This document shows, piece after piece, positions 27,591 to 38,707 of a DNA stretch of 64,000 nucleotides. The first letter of the stretch is position 1. Every line of letters begins with the position of its first letter. The position numbers and the translations under genes are program-made. Below the pieces are notes generated by a model. It was not told the DNA's origin, made no database searches, and saw only the letters and a list, made by a program, of their open reading frames with translations. The DNA is from Luidia sarsii (taxonomy: Eukaryota; Echinodermata; Asteroidea; Paxillosida; Luidiidae), in NCBI GenBank assembly GCA_949987565.1, contig OX465102.1, positions 17,992,968 to 18,056,967 of the forward strand, written 5' to 3'.

Positions 27591-28594
27591 AATTCATTAG
27601 TAATGTTGATCTTGCTTCTGACATAATGCCAATGCTACAGGCTCAGTGCAGTAAGCAATTCCAGTCTTATTCCAACGGAGAATTTTGTTTGTTTTCCAGA
27701 GCCAACTCTGCCATTCCCACCTTTTATTTTATTTTTTTTAACACAAACTCCCAGGCTGGTTCACTATTTGCACTACCTTCCTCAGGACTGCGGTCTCATG
27801 GCAGAACGTAGGAACCACTGACAATACACCAGTAGGCCACGCCCCTTGACGATTTGACCAATCACAATGTGTGATTTTAATATCCAACAAATTACCGCCA
27901 TTTTGTCCGACATAATGTTTTAAATTTTGTATTCTCGTACTTTTGTTTCGTATGTACCTTTGCAAGCACGAGTTTTATCCTTAACCACAGTCAAACTGTT
28001 TATATTTTCACTGTTATTCTCACTCTCGATACCCTGGCAAGAGATGAAATTTTTGGCCTTTTCTAAAACCTAAAATCCAACGGAGAGGAGTGCTTTCGGT
28101 GGTTGCGGGCGTGCAGTGGACGCGCACGGCGTATGGGCGATCGTGACACATTGTGCGCATGTGCGCAGTTGCTTGGCCGTTGCTACGCTGGGCGTGGCCT
28201 ACTGGATCGGTGTAGTGTCTTTGTTTCTCTCCCAATTTGTTTTCTCACAACACCAAAGCAATCAAAAATCCAAAAATCCTGATACATTTCTTGTTTTAGA
28301 AGCTGTAACAGTTTGCCCTTGATGTACACATTTGAGGAAAGTGGAAGGATGCACTGTGCATCTAATGATCCTTGGTGAGATGTGAACCTCTGACATCCCA
28401 TTTGCAAGTGCACTCATCACATTGGTCATTCAACGGGCTAGTATCTGTCCGTGAATCTCATAGCTGCCAATGAGATTCCTCCAAAACAGGAATCAGTCAT
28501 CTTTTGGGGTAAAAATGTTTCACTTTTTACAAGCTCTTTTTCCCCCTAATTTCCTTTATGCCTATCAGTAACCAGCATTGAAACCACAATTAAC

Positions 28595-28930
28595 CAGCAT
28601 GGTTTTTCCTGTGGTATGTTGTGGTATACAGTCCTCTACACACACACACACACAAATGCTTGTGGTGATGTGTGGTATTTGGACCTCCACCCATGAGTGC
28701 AGTGTGGTTTCCTGTGGCACATACACAGCGATATACCACAATGGGTTTGTGGTTGGTTGTGGTATATAGGCTGTCAGCCACTGTCTGTGCAGTGCTGTGT
28801 TTGGGAGAATAAGGGCCATACACCACGACATACCACAGCGTGTTTTTTGTGGTATCCTGTGGCTTGTGACCCTGCACCCCTGAGGGCACTGTGGTAAATT
28901 GTGGTATACAGTACGCGTTCTGTGCGGAGG
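28595..28930. repeat. Degenerate GTGGTATA-rich repeat
   Basis: Irregular copies of TTGTGGTATACAGT and TACCACA with a CA dinucleotide run near 28636. The unit is about 75-80 bp and diverged. Confidence 0.7.
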
Positions 28931-29407
28931 TGCAAAGCGTTTGGGTTAAGATAGGTCGGCAGCAATGGAATCTGTAGCCAAACTGTGGATATTTATTTTC
29001 AATAATTTTGTGCTGAAATCCTTCGCGGTGCAGTGGGTGCCCGTTGCTTGGCGATTTGAATGTGTAATCCTGCCAAAAGGAGGGAATCTAACTACCTACT
29101 TCTACTCCCACCAGTATGTACATTTTAATATCTGTGATTATACAGTACATGTACCTTTCATCTTGAGTTGTACATGTATGTCTGTGTCATCAATGGCAAG
29201 TTTTGATAAAAGAAAAATTGAAGATAACTATGATATGGTTCAATCAAAATGATAGACTGATCACGCGACTTATAGTGGGTATTTTTCATCTCATTTGGCA
29301 GAGAGCAGTAATGGAAAGATACAGAGAAGAATGTGGACAATAAAATAGTCCTCTTTGCTCAATTCCACTCCTGTTCTGCATCAAATGAGATGAATAAATA
29401 CCCTGTA

Positions 29408-29846
29408 GGGTCGTTTCCACTACACGGACTAAACGCCATTATCTAGATTGCGATTTGAATCGCGATCCAAACTCCACTTTTTGTGCGTGTGTGGACACAA
29501 TAAATGCGATTATTAGTAGGATTTGAATCGCGATTCGGACTCCAGTAAGAGTGAGACTTTTTCTAATAATCGCGTTTATTTGTGACGCGGTGTGTGTGGG
29601 AACGCTCCACTGAATCGCACCTTCTTCTTTTTTAATCCCACAATGCACCGCTCGCTCTCTGATTGACAGGAAGTGCCGTGGTCCACCCTCAAGGACACAC
29701 CCACCATTTGACCACAACCGCAAACCACAATTGGCTCACAATTTTTTGGCGACGCGATTTTTTGTCCTGTGTGGAAACGGCAAAAAAAAAACCCGGTTTT
29801 TGAATCACGATTCAAATCTCGATTATTTTCGTAGTGGGAACGGCCC
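29408..29846. mobile_element. TIR element family C (TTTCCACTACACGGA)
   Basis: GGGTCGTTTCCACTACACGG at the left, GTAGTGGGAACGGCCC at the right. The interior has repeated GATTTGAATCGCGATTC blocks that also pair with one another. A related copy is at 61715-61925. Confidence 0.75.
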
Positions 29847-31456
29847 AGTGGCATGTAAACAGTGGTCGCGCAATCGGTCTATAGGCTATTTGGGAAGGCC
29901 CCCCCCCCCCCACCTAATGGCTGGATATAGTTCAGGTGGTTAGAACGCTGGTAGGTTTTACTTTCTGCACACTTGGTATAAGGGATTCTTTATATTTAAA
30001 GCGAGCGTGTGAGGTGGTTGTTGCTGGATCTTTAACCAGAAGATTTCCAAACCTCCAAATCTTGCCCTGGACAATGATAAGGACTATAATGTACATTAGA
30101 CCACAGTTCAATACCAAATAGGCTAATTAATGATTTTTTTTTTTTTTGTAAAGTGGCTATTGGAGTATGAGTACAATCAAACAGTATTATTGTCAGTTGG
30201 TTTGCTGCGTTACGATACTCATCAATGCTTTTTTAGGCTTTGTACAAAGACCTATTTTATTAAAGTGCAAAATAATAATTGCTGTTTTCCATTATAAGCT
30301 AGTGTATGATATTGAAAACAACGTGGGAGCATTATATATTTCCAAGCAGCAAATAAACGCTGGGATGAATGTATTCCATTTTGAGAAAGAAAAAAAAAGC
30401 GCATGAGAAGAAAACCTTTTTTCTTCTCTCTTTATCGGACATATTCCGAGCATCCGTGTTGCAGATGATTGTCCGGGGCAAATGTTTTGTCGGTCGTTAA
30501 TTGAATTTCTTAAAAAGACTGATCTTTCGTATTTTAGATTGGACTTATTGTCAATGTTTAAAATGGAGCTATTTTTGACTCATTGTATGAATTAAAATAA
30601 TGCTTTTATTTTATATATTTTACATCGAGACTCAGGGTGACGTCTGTCTGTTGTGGGTTGTGTCAAAGCAGTAACTTTTTTGCTTGAAGTCACCGTGAAA
30701 TAATAGGTTTTTGTTCTAACTCCTTTTCCTTGCTCTATGCTTCGACTAAGATTGGCCATAAGATCACAAGGTGCTCTCAGGTGTTTTGAGACTGGGACCG
30801 CTTCACAGCTCTCATATTATTGTCCCATGGCACGTTTTCATGAGGTCTGGAAAATGACCCACTCCACCCTCTCCTCAACTGTGAGCCAGCGACAAAGCGA
30901 CTAAGATCCAAGCACAGTTTTTTTTTCACTCCATTGAGCCCCCAGAACCAGAGCCCCCATAGCCACAGGTTTGGCCTTTGGTCCACCAGCCTCAAGTCCG
31001 CATCACACAATGTCAACATCAGCCCAAAGGAGTCCCTTTCACCAAGATCCCACGAATCGTGGCCATTCTGGCTATTTCTCAATTGTCTGCGTGCTGGAGT
31101 CGACCGGTACAAAGCCCTAACGGCCAAATGGGGTTTCAACAATGACGGCCAACCAGTGTGTGAATGTGAGTCATGTTCTGGAATGCCCACTTCTGCCCAA
31201 TCCCTGTACCCAAGCTGACCTTACTCTATACACTCACGCCTAATGGGGTCGCCTGCGTCCAGTTTTTGTTAGGTCGAGTTTAATTGAGAGAAAGGACTCG
31301 AGGAAAAGAAGAAGATGAGGTCTGGGCAATCATCAGTTGCAGTAGTCATTTTGTTGGCGATTGAAACATGTCTGGCCCTCTCATTCCTTACATTTCATTT
31401 TAAAGATACCGGTACATGGCAAAAACATGACACTCAATTCTGATCCAAACTCTTCT

Positions 31457-31467
31457 TTTATTTTATT
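31457..31467 (-). promoter_or_regulatory. Possible poly(A) signals for the forkhead gene
   Basis: Two overlapping AATAAA hexamers on the minus strand, about 520 bases past the stop codon. They are a plausible 3' end of the forkhead mRNA. Confidence 0.35.
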
Positions 31468-31986
31468 TCCTCCAAAACATGAGATAATGACAGGTTAAAT
31501 GTTCACAATAAAAAGCTTTTGTGACTTTGATGTGAGTATTCACACTTGCGCTAATGCAAAATCCGACGAGGAAGTCCCTGATGCATAGTAACCACTGTAT
31601 GAAGTGGAAAGTTTGCGGTGACACCATGTACGTACATGCAAGTCATCTCATTCGGCAGATAGAAAACTGTCCAAAACGGTCCAACACTCCCATCTCGAAA
31701 GAGATAGCTTACATTGAGTCTGCTCATAAAGAGAACTTAAATTTAAGGCAATATTCTTAGATAAATAGAAAACATCCACATAATTTGTTTTTACAATACG
31801 TTCAACATAATTTTACACCAAACTGGGAAACAAGTTTTAAAAAGTTCTATAACTTCTTGTTTGCTGTCAACTTATTTAACAATGGTAAGAGTGTCTTGAA
31901 CTCAATGACAAACCTCAGCCTTTTTATGCCCTTACTCGGTACTAAATTCCTCAATAACTTAGCTAAATAAATACCTTCATTCTGTG

Positions 31987-32396
31987 CTACATAGAATACA
32001 AATAAACTCCGTCTGTGTACAAGTAGTGACTCTGAGGGGATTGCTGGTTGGTCAAAACGGGCAGAGGACTGGGGCAAGTCGAGCCGGTCCATGCGCCCGT
32101 GCCGAGCGGGCCGCCTTCCGCCGCACCCCCGTCGGCGGAGTGGTCCCGCCCGTACAGCCAATAGCCCTCTGGCCAGGCCCGATCGGACAATGTCTCCGAG
32201 GGGGGTGAGCCCACCTCCTCGGGCTGAGGGGCCTCCAGGTGGGAGCACAGTGCCAGCTGCTCTGGGCTGGCCGTCCAGGGTTTCAGGAAACCCTCCATCG
32301 ACGGAGTCGCCGACTCGGGAACATTTGCCGCCATGTTGCTGGACATGCCAGCGAGAGGCGTCTGGGCTCGGTCCAGTTGCCATGGATACAGATAAT
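31987..32396 (-). CDS. Forkhead gene exon 3 (C-terminal tail and stop)
   Basis: Preceded by TCATCTGTAG and continues in the right phase as DYLYPWQLDRAQTPLAG, then a Ser/Pro/Gly-rich tail. TAG at 31987-31989. The segment is G+C-rich compared with its surroundings, supporting coding. Confidence 0.7.
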
Positions 32397-35300
32397 CTAC
32401 AGATGAACAATTAGAGAAATTCAGCTTCAAAGGTCCCGCAATCTTCGAGCTGGTTTATAGCTCATAGATATAACATGATGTTTGCGTCGAGGAGAATGTA
32501 ATTCAATGAGGTTTATAGCTCCAAATTGTGTACATGTACAATGTACATGGAATTTGGCGCCACTATTGACTGGCATGCGATGCCGAATCCTGATAGGCCA
32601 GCTGTGGGTAGACTGGAGGAGGGGCATTCCATAGCATTCGGTTAGACTGACATTGAGCTCAACTTGAACTTTGAAGCAAATTGATTGTAGGTTGTGTGGG
32701 ATACATGTGAATCGTTCTGAGCATGCCAAACATAGGCCCTTTATGAATCAATGCATCGGGCTCAGACTCAGACTCGAACAAAAAACTTAAAATACAGGTT
32801 GTGGTTTGTTGCCGAATGTGTAGGTTTGGTGGCTTGATGAGTAAAGAGTTCACCAAGAAACTGGGGCCGAACGCTTGTTTCTAGATGTCTGTGACATTAA
32901 AATGGGAAAGAAAAATGTGACCAAAGCACAAGCCAGACCCTAAGCCTTCATTTTGTCAACGGCCATAGTTCTGAGCACGCAGACAACTTGGGAAAGGACC
33001 GATATGTCTCTACTGCCCTCCTTGCCCTTCCCTTTGATCTCACCCTACCAGCTTTACTCTTTGTCCTTTGTTTCTCATCCGTGTCCTATTCACTCTCTTC
33101 CCCCTTCCTTCGTATCTGTTTTGTCCTTGTCACTCTGCCTTTGAGAAAGGTCCTGCTAGGATCGAAACGTCAGGCCCACTAAATTTTCAGATTTGCATTT
33201 TGGTAACTTTAGTCAGTAAGCAGTTTGCAACATTTTTGTATATCACTAGGTCTCTACTGCCATCGGGGGTGCTACCACACTCCGTAACTCACCCGAGCTT
33301 GTTGATTCCAGAGAACTTGGCCTGACTTGACGCTCATACGGCATTGGCTTCGCACAAACTTGTCTGGGCTCATGACTTGTGCCAGAGGTGGGATCCGATT
33401 GGTTTAGTGTCCACACAGCGCTGCCTCTCCTGTATGGTTGACCTGAGAAGGGGATGAAGTGTGGGCTATCTAAGACGGGTTGGAGAATGACTTATCTAAG
33501 ATGGAGATCAGCTCATCTAACAATCTAACATTGGATGGAAGGCTCATCTAAGATGGAGAATGGCTTATCTAAGATGGGATGGAGGATGACTTATCTAAGA
33601 TGGGATGGAGGACAGCTTATCTAAGATTGAATGGAGGATGGCTTATATAAGATGGGATGGAGGATGGCTCATCTAAGATGGAGATGGAGGAAGGCTTATC
33701 TAAGATGGGATGGAGGATGGCTCATCTAAGACGGAGATGACGAATGGCTTATCTAAGATGGAGATGAAGGATGGCTTATCTAAGATCAAGATAGAGGATG
33801 GCTTATCTAAGATGTAGATGGAGGATGGCTTATCTTAGATGGGATGGAGGATGGCTTATCTAAGATGGAGATGGAGGACGGTTCATCTAAGATGGAGATG
33901 GCGAATGGCTTATCTAAGATCAAGATAGAGGATGGCTTATCTAAGATGGAGATGGAGGATGGCTTATCTAAGATGTAGATGGAGGATGGCTTATCTAAGA
34001 TGGAGATGGAGGATGGCTTATATAAGATGTAGATGGAGGATGGCTTATCTAAGATGTAGATGGCGAATGGCTTATCTAAGATGGAGATGGCGAATGGCTT
34101 ATCTAAGATGGAGATAGAGGATGGCTAATCTAAGATGGAGATGGAGAATGGCTTAAATCTAAGAAGACCATACTCCGTAACTCACCTGAGCTTGTTGATT
34201 CCAGAGAACTTGGCCTGACTTGACTCTCATACGGCATTGGCTTCGCACAAACTTGTCTGGGCTCATGACTTGTGCCAGAGGTGGGATCCGATTGGTTTAG
34301 TGTCCACACAGCGCTGCCTCTCCTGTATGGTTGACCTGAGAAGGGGATGGAGTGTGGGCTACCTAAGACGGGTTGGAGAATGACTTATCTAAGATGGAGA
34401 TCAGCTCATCTAAGATTGGATGACAGCTTATCTAAGATGGGATGGAGGATGGCTTATCTAAGATGGGATGGAGGATGGCTTATCTGAGATGGGATGGAGG
34501 ATGGCTTATCTAAGATGGAGATAGAGGATGGCTTATCTAAGATGGAGATGGAGGATGGCTTATCTAAGATGGGATGGAGGACGGGATATCTAAGATGGGA
34601 TGGAGGATGGCTTATCTGAGATGGGATGGAGGATGGCTTATCTAAGATGGAGATAGAGGATGGCTGATCTAAGATGGAGATGGAGGATGGCTCATCTAAG
34701 ATGGAGATGGAGGACGGCTTATCTAACATGGGATGGGTGATGGCTTATCTAAGATATAGGATGGAGGATGGCTTATCTCAGATGGAGATGGAGGATGGCT
34801 TAATCTAAGATGAAGATGGAGGATGGCTTACCTAAGAAGACCATAATCCATAACTCACCTGAGCTCATTGATTCCAGAGAACTTGGCCTGACTTGACTCT
34901 TATACGGCTTTGGCTTCGCATAAACTTGTCTGGGCTCATGACTTGTGCCAGAGGTGGGATCCGATTGGTTTAGTGTCCACACAGCGCTGCCTCTCCTGTA
35001 TGGTTGACCTGAGACGGGGATCGAGTGTGGGCTATCTATGATGGGTTGGAAAAGGGCTATCTAAGATGGAGATGGAGGATGGCTTATCTAAGATGGAGAT
35101 GGAGGATGGCTTCTCTAAGATGGGATGGGTGATGGCTTATCTGAGATGGGATGGAGGATGGGTTAAATCTAAGATGGAGATGGAGGACGGCTTATCTAAG
35201 ATCGAGATGGAGAACAGCTCATCTAAGATGGCATGGAGGATGGCTTATCTAAGATGGAGGACGGCTTATTTGAGATGGAGGACGGCTTATCTAAGATAGA

Positions 35301-37589
35301 GATGGAGGACAGCTTATCTAAGATGGGTTGAAGATGGCTTATCTAAGACGGAGGTTGTGGATGGCTTATCTAAGATATGACTCTCCCAGCTGACTAACAG
35401 ACCAACTGACTGCCCGACCCACCAACCCAGGCTGACCCACCAACCTACAGACTGACTGACCAATCGACTGACCCATCTAACTCTCTTATTGACTGACCGA
35501 CCAATCCATCAAATGTCCAACTGACTGACCGACGGCAAGCAACCAACTGACTGACTAAATGACTGTCTAACACACTGATTATTACATGACTTTCCCATTG
35601 TAGAGACAAAGCATGAATCTTTTAATGATTCACGACACCATCATGAATGAGATTTGAAAGTTTTCATGCTGAGAATAGCACGATTACTAATAGGTTTGCA
35701 GTGACACCATCATAAAAAGTTCTGTTTGGTGAGTATGTGTGGTTCTGAAAAGAACCGGAGGAACTCAACATTTTGAACAGTATTCTCTGTTTGTCCTCAG
35801 GAGACTGCTGGATTCTAACTGGGAGTGGGGCTTAATTAAGTGATTAATTAATATAATTAACTTAATCAAATAAGTATATAGTGAATCCAGCAGTGTTTTG
35901 CATGGTGAGTAATTAAACCTATTACTCCTACCACCATCAATCATCATGAACTAAAGCACTTCTTAGGAAGCCCCTAAAATCAAACGAAAATGGCTCCAGA
36001 CTTCTTTTTTTTGAGGATTCAGACATTCACCTCTCGTAGCAGGATCGTCTACCTTCCGGAACTCGTGGCTCTTACAGAGGGTGTGACGGACGGAGTTTTT
36101 CCAGTGACGGCAGGCCTTGGACTTGTTGTAGTAGGGATAGGTGGTCTGGATGTACTGGTAGATCTGGGCTAGGTTGGCCTGGTTGTCAGGTGTGGACAGC
36201 AGGGCCAGCCGTATCAGGTCATTGAATGTCAGACGAGGTCGGCTGTGAACACCTGCAACAATCATGCATTCAGGGAGACAGACACGGACATCAAACTGAA
36301 GTCAGCACATGGCTGACAATGTTAATGTTCCTCAATCCGGCTCCATAATCCTCCGGGTTGTGTTGGAGGATAATTTTGGAGGATCGAGGCAAAGTATGAA
36401 GATTTCCAGTTGGAGGATTGTGGAGGATTGAGGAAGGTTATTAAATTTACACTGGAGGAGTGTGGAGGATTGACAGGAAGGTTATTAAATTTACACTGGA
36501 GGATTGAGGAAGCATGCTGAAGAGATCTTGGAGGATTGTGGAGGATTGAGAAGGGTTGGTCATATATACACTGGAGGACTGTGGAGGATAGTGCAGGACT
36601 GAGGAAGGTTTTAACATTTATCTGGATGATTTTTATGTTAATGAGAATTTCAATAATTCATGAGCAAATTTGTGATGCCATCACAGGATCATGCAACAGA
36701 AACTCAATTGATTGTGTACAAAAGTTTCAGAAAATTTCTAGTTTCTCTTGCAGACCTATCCCTAAACATGTTGATCTAAGTACTGCTAAAATGTATGCTT
36801 CATAATCATTTAGTGAAGGAGTTTGTCATCAAACCTAACCCAGAGGGATTAATTTGCAGTTTGAAAGTTAATGTTTTTCTTATCTTTTTTATGCTGTGGG
36901 TTGCTGACATGATCTTACAATAGACTAGTGCCCTCGTTTTTTATAAGAATATTCTTAAAGGTAAAAAGATTTCTGACTCCACTAAGAAAAGGAAGCATGC
37001 CAATAAAAATTAAAATTATGCACACTTCAGATCCCTAGATGACAGCAGAAAATGAGCTTGACTGTGACTGTGATAAATTATTCATTACACAGACCATTTT
37101 AATCAAAGGCAGAATCAAAATAATGGCCTAAATACCTAAGCCATTCTACTGAGGTCTATCCCATCAATCCTCCAAAATCTTCCAATATTTTGTACTTCAT
37201 ATGAAATGAGTGGTGCTCACTGCCTCAATCCTCCAAAATCCTCCTATCTAAAAAAGCATACCCCAAAAGGGCACTGTCGCCTGTTGGGGAAGTTACTCGG
37301 ACTACTGAGAAAGTGTTAACTGCGTGGTACTACTTAGTGTAGTCCGAGTAACTTGGACCCGACAAGTCACCCTTTTGTATCGAATCTCAAAAATTCAAAA
37401 TTCGATAAAAAAAGGGTGGTTTGTCAGGTCCAAGTTACTTGTACTATACTAAGTGGTAGTTTTCGCCATCGCCATGAACCGAGACAAATTAACTCCCGAA
37501 AAAGAGACAAACATTTCACCTTCCGTGTCAGCCGACGCACATTGTGGCTTGGCAGCAGTCACGGCAGGTACGGCAGGTGCGGCAGACAT
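31987..37589 (-). CDS. Divergent small forkhead-domain protein, 3 exons, 233 aa
   Basis: Exons (minus strand) are 37520-37589, 36031-36252 and 31987-32396. All junctions have AG/GT borders and matching phase 1. The N-terminal 24 residues are Ala/Pro-rich. Exon 2 encodes most of a forkhead winged-helix DNA-binding domain (residues 28 to about 97): RPRLTFNDLIRLALLS, ANLAQIYQYI, YPYYNKSKACRHWKNSVRH. The recognition helix keeps W74, N76 and H80, but the usual RHNLS is RHTLC. Two residues are inserted before the Trp compared with FoxA. Exon 3 continues with PWQLD, which can stand for the wing motif YWTLDP, then a Ser/Pro/Gly tail ending YLYTDGVYLYSM. Forkhead factors are nuclear sequence-specific regulators. 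I cannot assign a Fox class (WKNS is shared by FoxN, O, M and P). The start at 37589 is the only in-frame ATG in exon 1, and the exon 1 assignment is less certain than the forkhead exon. The gene is head-to-head with DCTD. Confidence 0.78.
32430..32520 (-). mobile_element. Second SINE family, 3' tail, minus orientation
   Basis: GTTTGCGTCGAGGAGAATGT and AATTCAATGAGGTTT are the reverse of the tail CTCACTGAATTGCATTCTCC / TCGACGCA seen at 38370-38410 and of 41980-42060. Lies in forkhead intron 2 just upstream of exon 3. Confidence 0.6.
33135..33247 (+). repeat. Hammerhead-like module with tail, best-preserved copy
   Basis: GCCTTTGAGAAAGGTCCTGC, TAGGATCGAAACGTCAGGCC then the tail AGTCAGTAAGCAGTTTGCAA. 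Stem I pairs GCCT with AGGC and stem II pairs GGTCC with GGATC. Confidence 0.85.
33270..35390. repeat. Higher-order minisatellite in forkhead intron 2
   Basis: Three blocks. Each starts with a conserved unique segment of about 190 bp (33270-33460, 34167-34357, 34841-35030; TCCAGAGAACTTGGCCTGAC, GTGTCCACACAGCGCTGCCT). Each is followed by arrays of a 24-27-bp unit TCTAAGATGGAGATGGAGGA / TGGCTTA. Frames of WRWRMAYLR type are artefacts. Confidence 0.95.
36031..36252 (-). CDS. Forkhead gene exon 2 (DNA-binding domain)
   Basis: Follows GTTGCAG and encodes LTFNDLIRLALLSTPDNQAN, IYQYIQTTYPYY and HWKNSVRHTLCKSHEFRKV, a clear forkhead core. The donor is GAGAG/GTGAAT, phase 1. Confidence 0.9.
36335..36625. 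repeat. GGAGGATTG-type tandem repeat
   Basis: Copies of GGAGGATTGTGGAGGATTGA with GGAAGGTTATTAAATTTACA spacers lie just outside the forkhead DNA-binding exon. Confidence 0.9.
37335..37450. repeat. Hairpin repeat AGTCCGAGTAACTTGGACC
   Basis: AGTCCGAGTAACTTGGACCC with CAAGTCACCCTTTTGTATCG is mirrored by CGATAAAAAAAGGGTGGTTT and GGTCCAAGTTACTTGTACT. Two direct copies of the left arm recur at 38795-39015 in DCTD intron 1. Confidence 0.85.
37520..37589 (-). CDS. Forkhead gene exon 1 (start)
   Basis: ATG at 37589 reads MSAAPAVPAVTAAKPQCASA then DTE before GGAAG/GTGAAA. The single leftover G completes a Gly codon with the next exon. No similarity supports it; placement, donor and phase do. Confidence 0.5.
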
Positions 37590-38609
37590 GACGAAGACAA
37601 GCCGATTTGGGGGAAAACCATGGAAAAAACATTCACTGACGAGCACCGATTGTCATCGGACTGTGGTCATTGTCTGGTAACCCTTTCGCGCCAGTTCCGA
37701 GGACAATAATATTGCGCACGACCGTATCCTTCGCTCGGGCACCAGACGACACGTGTTGGATGTGGGGGTTTTTAAATCTGAAGAGCCCGCGAATAGACGT
37801 CAATGGTCATTAACATTATTGACGTCAACACGCGGGGGGGGGGGGGGGGGGAAGCCATAATTCTTTGAACCCCTCAACAAATGGGGGAACAATAGTATGA
37901 CAGGAAAATACCATTTAAACTTGGAAGTAGATAAAATAAACCATTAATAAGAAATTAATTAGATGGCATGATTTCAAGCACGAAAATGCAAAACGGCTGT
38001 AATTTATACCTACCGTGGGAAAGGGGACACCCCCTCCCTCACAAAGTGACCACCCCCCCCCCTCCCCGCGAATGGTCGTCCCATACTTTTCAGGACCGGT
38101 TGACGCCCTTGATCATCAACTAGTTAATGGGAAATGAATGAAAAGCTTTAGAAAGCTGTTTAAAAACTCCCATCATAGGATCCAAACGTCAGCTCTCTCA
38201 ACCTTTTTTTGCGTCTCCAACAGACAGCGGAAGTTGCGGGTTCGAATCCCGCCTGAGCTGCCAGATTTATTTTCATCAGGCATCGGCCAAAGGGTATCAG
38301 GTCAACTCGTACCTTGGTCGGTTTCAGGTCAACACTTGGCATTCAATGCTTATCACGTCGAGCATACAGGGCAAAACCTCACTGAATTGCATTCTCCTCG
38401 ACGCATTCATTATGAATTTTTTGCTTATTAATTTTTATGCGTAAAGTATGGCACTTTAGCACCACCGTACATTAAGGTGGAAAGTAGTCAGTTCATTTGC
38501 TACGGGGGTTTTGTGCACACGCAGTCGAGGAACCGGACTTTAAATCCAAGTTTTCGCGCGCCCCTCAATTCTCGTAAAGTCGTATCATCAACACGAAAAC
38601 ATTCACGAA
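37590..38609. promoter_or_regulatory. Candidate bidirectional promoter (forkhead / DCTD)
   Basis: This is the 1,020-bp gap between the two divergent start codons. It contains a full palindromic TGACGTCA (CRE/ATF-type site) at 37820-37827 and a second GACGTCA at 37795. A run of G lies at about 37835-37851. A tRNA-SINE remnant occupies about 38160-38430. I see no obvious TATA box. That it is a shared promoter is inferred from geometry only. Confidence 0.4.
38160..38430 (+). mobile_element. Second tRNA-SINE family copy in the divergent promoter region
   Basis: B-box GCGGGTTCGAATCCCGCCTG, then GCTGCCAGATTTATTTTCAT, CAGGCATCGGCC and the tail AAAACCTCACTGAATTGCAT, TCTCCTCGACGCA. The start has a worn GGATCCAAACGTCAG hammerhead-like piece. 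Confidence 0.7.
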
Positions 38610-38707
38610 ATGGCTGTAAACGGGTCCTCTCTGCCTGTCACCCCCACCAAGAAAAGCCCCTACACCAACACTAACACTAACAGCGATGAAGAGAGTAGGA
38701 GGAACAG
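38610..38707 (+). CDS. DCTD: DCTD exon 1
   Basis: Reads [20 protein letters not shown] then [12 protein letters not shown] before CAG/GTAAGG. The ATG context CACGAAATGG has A at -3 and G at +4, a good eukaryotic start. The low-complexity N terminus has no human counterpart. Confidence 0.85.

Larger units (their letters stand above)
25556..31456. other. Intergenic stretch between WWC and the forkhead gene
   Basis: The two genes converge here. I recognise no gene. It holds a duplicated segment (26070-26330, each half with GCACACCCCGTAGAGGGCGCC), a minisatellite (26490-27020), a SINE, a hammerhead-like module (27543), GTGGTAT-rich repeats (28595-28930) and a TIR element (29408). The rest, including 30100-31400, shows nothing I can name. 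Confidence 0.6.

Noticed and set aside
37453..37680. 75-residue plus-strand frame
   Set aside because: Lies opposite the proposed forkhead exon 1. It has no similarity and no splice partner, while the minus-strand exon fits phase and donor. This choice is not certain.
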